Positions 6,455 through 9,690 of a DNA stretch of 9,690 nucleotides are shown here, piece by piece (the first letter of the stretch is position 1; each line of letters opens with the position of its first letter). Source of the DNA: Bacteroidetes bacterium UBA955 (GTDB taxonomy: Bacteria > Bacteroidota > Bacteroidia > NS11-12g > UBA955); assembly GCA_002293105.1 (NCBI GenBank), contig DBCP01000003.1, positions 1 through 9,690 on the forward strand. Direction: 5' to 3'. The notes under the pieces were generated by a model. It saw only the letters and a list, made by a program, of their open reading frames with translations. It made no database searches and was not told where the DNA came from. The translations under genes and the position numbers were made by a program.

Positions 6455-7355
6455 CATCAATTGGCTCCTCAACGGGGTGTTGGCACTGATCATGTTCGGA
6501 TTGGGGCTTTCGTTGAAAAGAGCGGATTTTCAGGCACTGTTTGATCAACCAAAATCCTTAGCGCTTGGTCTATTCGCGCAGATGGTTTTGTTGCCATTTT
6601 TGGCGGCGCTGTTGATTTATTCGGCCCCATTATCGCCCGAGTGGAAGGTGGGTATCATGATTTTGAGCGTTTGTCCGGGCGGAATTACCTCCAACCTGGT
6701 GAGTTATTTTGTGAAGGGGAATGTGGCTTTGGCGGTATCGCTTACGGTGACAAATGCTCTGCTATCGTTGCTTTCGATCCCATTGATGGTCAACTTGTTT
6801 CTGACACATTTTATGAACGATGGTTCTCAGTCTGTATCATTGCCGTTTTGGAATACGTTGCTCGAGATTTTTGTCGTTACCATTATTCCGGCTTGGTTGG
6901 GGATGGCGATGCGTTTGCGTATGGGCAAAAAGGTGGCGAATGTGAGCCGTTGGTTGAACGTGGTTTTGCCGCTGCTGTTGTTGATTGTTTTTGGGTTTAA
7001 AATTTTGGCGGGACAGGACCAAGGTGGCACGGATATGTCGGCCGGGGATGTTCTCGCGCTCACGCCTTACGTCATTGGATTGAATGTTTTTTCGATGTTG
7101 CTGGGTTTTGCAGTGGGCATTCCATTCGCGTTGAGTTATCGAAATCGGATTACCATCGCCATCGAAGTGGGATTGCACAATACCGCGTTGGCCTTGCTAA
7201 TTGCAGGGGATAAATTGAAAATCCCAGCAATGGAAAAACCCGCATTGGTATATGCGTTGTACAGTGTGGTTGTGACCTTTTCCGTGGGGTATTTATTGGT
7301 CTTGTTCCGCGAAAAAGTGCTGAAAAAAAGCCTCGACCTCAGCCAGGATGCTTGA
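6432..7355 (+). CDS. BASS-family (SBF) bile acid:sodium symporter-like protein
   Basis: 307 residues, strongly hydrophobic, with 9-10 membrane segments. The two crossover motifs of the family are clear: Cys-Pro-Gly-Gly-Ile-Thr-Ser-Asn-Leu at 81-89 followed by Thr-Val-Thr-Asn-Ala at 105-109, and Ile-Glu-Val-Gly-Leu-His-Asn-Thr at 244-251. Family members take up organic anions such as bile acids, pantoate or other carboxylates with sodium; bacterial substrates are often unknown. The usual Gln in the second motif (Glu-x-x-x-Gln-Asn, part of a sodium site in solved ASBT homologues) is His249 here, which may change ion coupling or may be a subfamily feature. The ATG at 6432 lies inside the LysE gene; the next Met (residue 21) would cut the first membrane segment. 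The 23 bp overlap points to translational coupling. The 3' end overlaps convergent nadD by 63 bp. Confidence 0.9.
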   Translation: MLLLSVININWLLNGVLALIMFGLGLSLKRADFQALFDQPKSLALGLFAQMVLLPFLAALLIYSAPLSPEWKVGIMILSVCPGGITSNLVSYFVKGNVALAVSLTVTNALLSLLSIPLMVNLFLTHFMNDGSQSVSLPFWNTLLEIFVVTIIPAWLGMAMRLRMGKKVANVSRWLNVVLPLLLLIVFGFKILAGQDQGGTDMSAGDVLALTPYVIGLNVFSMLLGFAVGIPFALSYRNRITIAIEVGLHNTALALLIAGDKLKIPAMEKPALVYALYSVVVTFSVGYLLVLFREKVLKKSLDLSQDA

Positions 7356-7883
7356 GGGTACTAAGTTGCCTATGTCTTCATTATTGGCAAGTTTGTCGCG
7401 AATTTCTGTGGCGGATATATGCAAAAGGGGAGCGTCGTGCCAAGTAGCGCCGAAGGGTATAGGTTCTTGGGGTTTGTTGTAGCCGGGTCGAGCATATACA
7501 AACAGCGGACAAATAGCGGCGAGTTCCTCGGCGTGATTCCATTTGTGGAAGTGGATGAGGTTATCGGCTCCCATGATTAAGCTGAAGGTGTGCTCAGGGT
7601 GTTGGGCTTTCAATGCCACAACAGTGCGGTGGGTATAGCTGGGCAGTCCGAGGCCAAATTCAATGTCGCAGCACGATAATCCTTCTTCTGATTCCAGTGC
7701 CGTTTTAACCCATGAGAGGCGAAGTTCAGCGGGTACGAGGGTTTCTTCGGATTTGTGCGGATTCAAAGGGGATGGCACGAACCATATCGCATCGAAAATG
7801 TGAATGTTCTGAAAATATCGCGCAACTTGGATGTGACCAACATGCAGTGGGTTGAACGATCCAAAATACAATCCGACGCGCAT
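7293..7883 (-). CDS. nadD: Nicotinate-nucleotide adenylyltransferase
   Basis: 196 residues, normal length. NadD transfers AMP from ATP to nicotinate mononucleotide, forming deamido-NAD, a central cytoplasmic step of NAD synthesis. The nucleotidyltransferase motif Gly-Ser-Phe-Asn-Pro-Leu-His-Val-Gly-His is at 8-17. Pro-Ser-Pro-Leu-Asn-Pro-His-Lys is at 37-44, Gly-Ala-Asp-Asn-Leu at 105-109 with Trp115 in the substrate-binding region, and the closing Ile-Ser-Ala-Thr-Glu-Ile-Arg at 156-162. The ATG at 7883 places the first beta strand directly at the N-terminus, as expected. The gene is 33 bp downstream of gmk with no terminator seen, so the two are probably co-transcribed. Its last 63 bp run antisense to the end of the symporter gene, leaving no room for a conventional intergenic terminator. 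Confidence 0.95.
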   Translation of the reverse strand: MRVGLYFGSFNPLHVGHIQVARYFQNIHIFDAIWFVPSPLNPHKSEETLVPAELRLSWVKTALESEEGLSCCDIEFGLGLPSYTHRTVVALKAQHPEHTFSLIMGADNLIHFHKWNHAEELAAICPLFVYARPGYNKPQEPIPFGATWHDAPLLHISATEIRDKLANNEDIGNLVPSSILAEVEAFFQHFFAEQDQ

Positions 7884-7916
7884 CTGTTTTACTTAACGAT
7901 TCTAGAGGTGTATTGT

Positions 7917-8486
7917 TTAGGGTTTGGCCAAGAAATCACTGACCAGTTTTTCGCAGGTGACGAATGTTTCTGCGAGTTTGTCGTTGACAACAACTGTATC
8001 GTATTGTGATTCAAAGCTCAATTCGTAGTTGGCTTTGGCGATGCGCTCTTGCAGTTGGTGTTCTACTTCTGTACTCCGCTTGGTGAGTCGCTCCATTAAT
8101 ACATCTACGCTTGGGGGACGCAAAAAAACAGCAAGTGCTCGGTCGCCAAATTGTCGCTTCAAGTTGAGACCACCTTTCACGTCAACATCAAAAACGACGG
8201 CTTTGCCTTCTGACCATATTTTACGGACTTCACTCCAAAGTGTGCCATAAAGGATGCCGGCATATACTTCTTCGTGTTCAAGAAAGGCACCTTCTTGTAT
8301 TTTGGTGTGGAAATCGCCGAGGTCAAGAAAATGGTATTCTAGGCCATTGGTTTCGCCTGGTCGTGGGCTGCGGGTTGTGGCACTGACAGAGAAAGCCAAC
8401 TGTTTGTCCATGACGGAAAGCAGGTGTTTCACCACAGTGGTTTTGCCGGATCCTGAGGGCGCTGAAAAGATGATGAGTTTTTCCAA
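7917..8486 (-). CDS. gmk: Guanylate kinase, TTG start
   Basis: 189 residues. It phosphorylates GMP (and dGMP) to the diphosphate with ATP in the cytoplasm. The P-loop Ala-Pro-Ser-Gly-Ser-Gly-Lys-Thr-Thr is at 9-17. The GMP-binding signature Ser-Ala-Thr-Thr-Arg-Ser-Pro-Arg-Pro-Gly-Glu is at 35-45 with Tyr51; Tyr-Gly-Thr is at 80-82, Asp100-Val-Asp-Val-Lys-Gly-Gly at 100-106, and the lid Arg-Leu-x-x-Arg at 133-137. The start codon is TTG at 8486: reading upstream in frame, a TGA occurs at 8534-8532 with no ATG or GTG before it, and the TTG gives the standard N-terminus (Met-Glu-Lys-Leu-Ile-Ile-Phe-Ser). No Shine-Dalgarno sequence is seen. The gene is followed by nadD 33 bp away. A yicC-family gene, a frequent upstream partner of gmk, is not present. 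Confidence 0.95.
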   Translation of the reverse strand: MEKLIIFSAPSGSGKTTVVKHLLSVMDKQLAFSVSATTRSPRPGETNGLEYHFLDLGDFHTKIQEGAFLEHEEVYAGILYGTLWSEVRKIWSEGKAVVFDVDVKGGLNLKRQFGDRALAVFLRPPSVDVLMERLTKRSTEVEHQLQERIAKANYELSFESQYDTVVVNDKLAETFVTCEKLVSDFLAKP

Positions 8487-8776
8487 ATTGCTGCAAATGG
8501 CGTTTAGGTTGGTAAAGGTCGGTATTTTGGTTCAGAAACACCAAATCAAGCCATTGCATTGATCGAGTTTTGGCATTTTTTGCATAGCGGAAATAAAAAT
8601 TTGGATTGTTTACAACGGTGTAAGGTGCATGAAAAAAATGGAATATTTTTTCAGGATTTCTTGGGGGTGTGTTCAAATAATTGTGTTATGTCTAGATGTG
8701 GCAAAACTTTTTTGGCAATTGGGAAACAAAAACAAGAGTTTTGTCGTCTATATTTACAATAAGTACAAGGATACAC
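8487..8776. other. Divergent spacer between gmk and the propeller-protein gene
   Basis: 290 bp, A/T-rich on its right side, with no supported gene on either strand. It should hold the minus-strand promoter of gmk-nadD, which I could not place, and the promoter of the rightward gene. TATATTTA at 8749-8756 is one mismatch from TAnnTTTG and about 20 nt before the GTG, but no TTG lies at a proper -33 distance. No RNA fold, riboswitch or terminator was recognised. Confidence 0.5.
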
Positions 8777-9690
8777 GTGAAAATCTTGAGCCGATTAAAA
8801 ATAAGTTTAGTAACTATTATAGTTTTTTTTAGTAGCGTGGGTTTGGATGCTCAAATTTGCTATCCCTTCATTAAAAGACAATACTTTACCAACACTGAGA
8901 AAGTTGTTTCAACGCGACAATTTAGTTCTTGGAACACGATGGCAGTTTCGAATCGCAGCAAAGGATTTTGGGCTGCGGGATATGGTACGGTAAACGGCGC
9001 TGGCCATGGCGATGGTTGGTTGATGAAATATGATGACACTGGAAAGTTCGTTGGTGCGATTCGGTACGGTGTAAAAGGTACGGGTTCAAATGAAATCATG
9101 AATGACGTTGCAACAACCCCCTCCGGTGGTGCTGTTGTTGTGGGTTCTAGTGTTGTGGGTTCTGTGAATGCAGCCTTGGGCGTAGTGAGTTACTTTACAC
9201 CGGGTGGTAAATTGAAATGGACGCGTGAATCTCCGAGTTCTAGCAGGAACGGGCAGCCTGATGTGTTTAATCACGTGTTGGTTTACGATGCCAATACCAT
9301 TGTTGTGGTGGGGTCGGGTAGTCAATTAACGGGAAAGCGAAATTTGATTGCAGCGCAATTGGATAGTAACGGGGCAACAAAATGGACGTTGAACGTTGAT
9401 ATGGGTAACAATGAACATCATGGATGGGGTGTGGCACGTGTTGGTGGCGAGTGGGTTATTACGGGATGGTGCAGGTCTACACAAACTTTTCCTTTTGCGG
9501 TCTTTGTAAAAACCGATGGTACCGTTCGAAGTTTATGGAAAGGTACAAGCAATGGAATCAGTCAATTCGGTCACGTGTTGGTGGCTCCAGGTGGAACGAT
9601 TTACACAGTAGGTACTACGGGTGCTAACCTTACGGCGCAGATTTTGGTGTGTGCTTTTACGGCAGACGGTACGCGCAAATGGACAAGGAG
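8777..9690 (+). CDS. Exported protein with beta-propeller-like repeats, N-terminal part, GTG start
   Basis: An open frame of 304 codons continues past the right edge. The GTG at 8777 is preceded by AAGGA (8767-8771), one of the few clear Shine-Dalgarno sequences in the window. It yields a classic signal peptide: basic Lys/Arg residues, a hydrophobic core at about 9-18, and a likely cut after Ala25. The mature part contains repeats of about 50-55 residues, each with an Asp/Pro-x-Gly turn usually followed by a Lys-Trp strand: Asp-Asp-Thr-Gly-Lys (86-90), Thr-Pro-Gly-Gly-Lys-Leu-Lys-Trp (141-148), Asp-Ser-Asn-Gly-Ala-Thr-Lys-Trp (196-203), Lys-Thr-Asp-Gly-Thr (245-249) and Thr-Ala-Asp-Gly-Thr-Arg-Lys-Trp (295-302). 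Strands rich in Val-Val-Val-Gly-Ser precede them. This pattern fits SBBP or delta-60-type propeller blades in secreted Bacteroidetes proteins, which often end in a T9SS sorting domain; that end is not visible here. No enzymatic function can be assigned. Confidence 0.8.
   Translation, partial: MKILSRLKISLVTIIVFFSSVGLDAQICYPFIKRQYFTNTEKVVSTRQFSSWNTMAVSNRSKGFWAAGYGTVNGAGHGDGWLMKYDDTGKFVGAIRYGVKGTGSNEIMNDVATTPSGGAVVVGSSVVGSVNAALGVVSYFTPGGKLKWTRESPSSSRNGQPDVFNHVLVYDANTIVVVGSGSQLTGKRNLIAAQLDSNGATKWTLNVDMGNNEHHGWGVARVGGEWVITGWCRSTQTFPFAVFVKTDGTVRSLWKGTSNGISQFGHVLVAPGGTIYTVGTTGANLTAQILVCAFTADGTRKWTR

Noticed and set aside
7293..7883. Idea that the NrtR-like regulator controls nadD, a known NrtR-type target elsewhere
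   Set aside because: No copy of the regulator's candidate palindrome is seen near gmk or nadD, and the regulator's own neighbour is a glycoside hydrolase.
8323..8676. A minus-strand frame of 117 codons covering the gmk start and upstream spacer
   Set aside because: It is a shifted frame over the conserved gmk N-terminus and does not resemble YicC or another known upstream partner.

Overview
The window reads as an ordinary chromosomal stretch from a member of the Bacteroidota (Bacteroidetes). The evidence is a large secreted protein with a type IX secretion (T9SS) C-terminal sorting domain and the N-terminal 'SHY.FGSE' module common in that phylum, a good TAnnTTTG-type -7 promoter element, mostly weak or absent Shine-Dalgarno sequences, and a degenerate Nudix/winged-helix regulator of the kind Bacteroidetes use for sugar genes. 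No RNA genes, CRISPR arrays, insertion sequences or phage genes were seen. All family assignments come from reading motifs by eye, not from database searches.

Left part, minus strand (1-4343). Reading in the direction of transcription: a 1085-residue secreted, cysteine-containing, multi-module T9SS cargo protein; then a regulator with a catalytically degenerate Nudix domain and an NrtR-type winged helix; then the first 82 codons of an exported glycoside hydrolase family 3 enzyme that runs off the left edge. A perfect 7-5-7 inverted repeat lies just upstream of the regulator and is the best operator candidate in the window. Regulator and hydrolase are 49 bp apart and probably co-transcribed, which suggests local control of a sugar-release enzyme.

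Middle, plus strand (4455-7355). Four closely packed genes follow a TATCTTTG promoter element: a BrxA/BrxB-type bacilliredoxin, an inositol-monophosphatase-family phosphatase 3 nt later, a LysE-family exporter with an obligatory TTG start, and a BASS-family (SBF) sodium/solute symporter whose start overlaps the exporter by 23 bp. They look like one operon joining thiol redox repair, a small-molecule phosphatase and two transporters. Their common substrate, if any, cannot be read from sequence.

Right part. The symporter gene ends inside nadD, which converges on it (63 bp tail-to-tail overlap). nadD is preceded on the minus strand by gmk, which also has a TTG start, so gmk-nadD forms a two-gene housekeeping unit. 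After a 290 bp divergent spacer, a gene with a GTG start, a clear Shine-Dalgarno sequence and a signal peptide runs off the right edge. It encodes an exported protein with beta-propeller-like repeats of about 50 residues.

I do not see a convincing new defence or mobile system. The points most worth checking are the degenerate Nudix regulator with its palindrome, a Gln-to-His change in a sodium-site motif of the symporter, and the partial propeller gene at the right edge, which a caller requiring ATG or a complete reading frame would miss.
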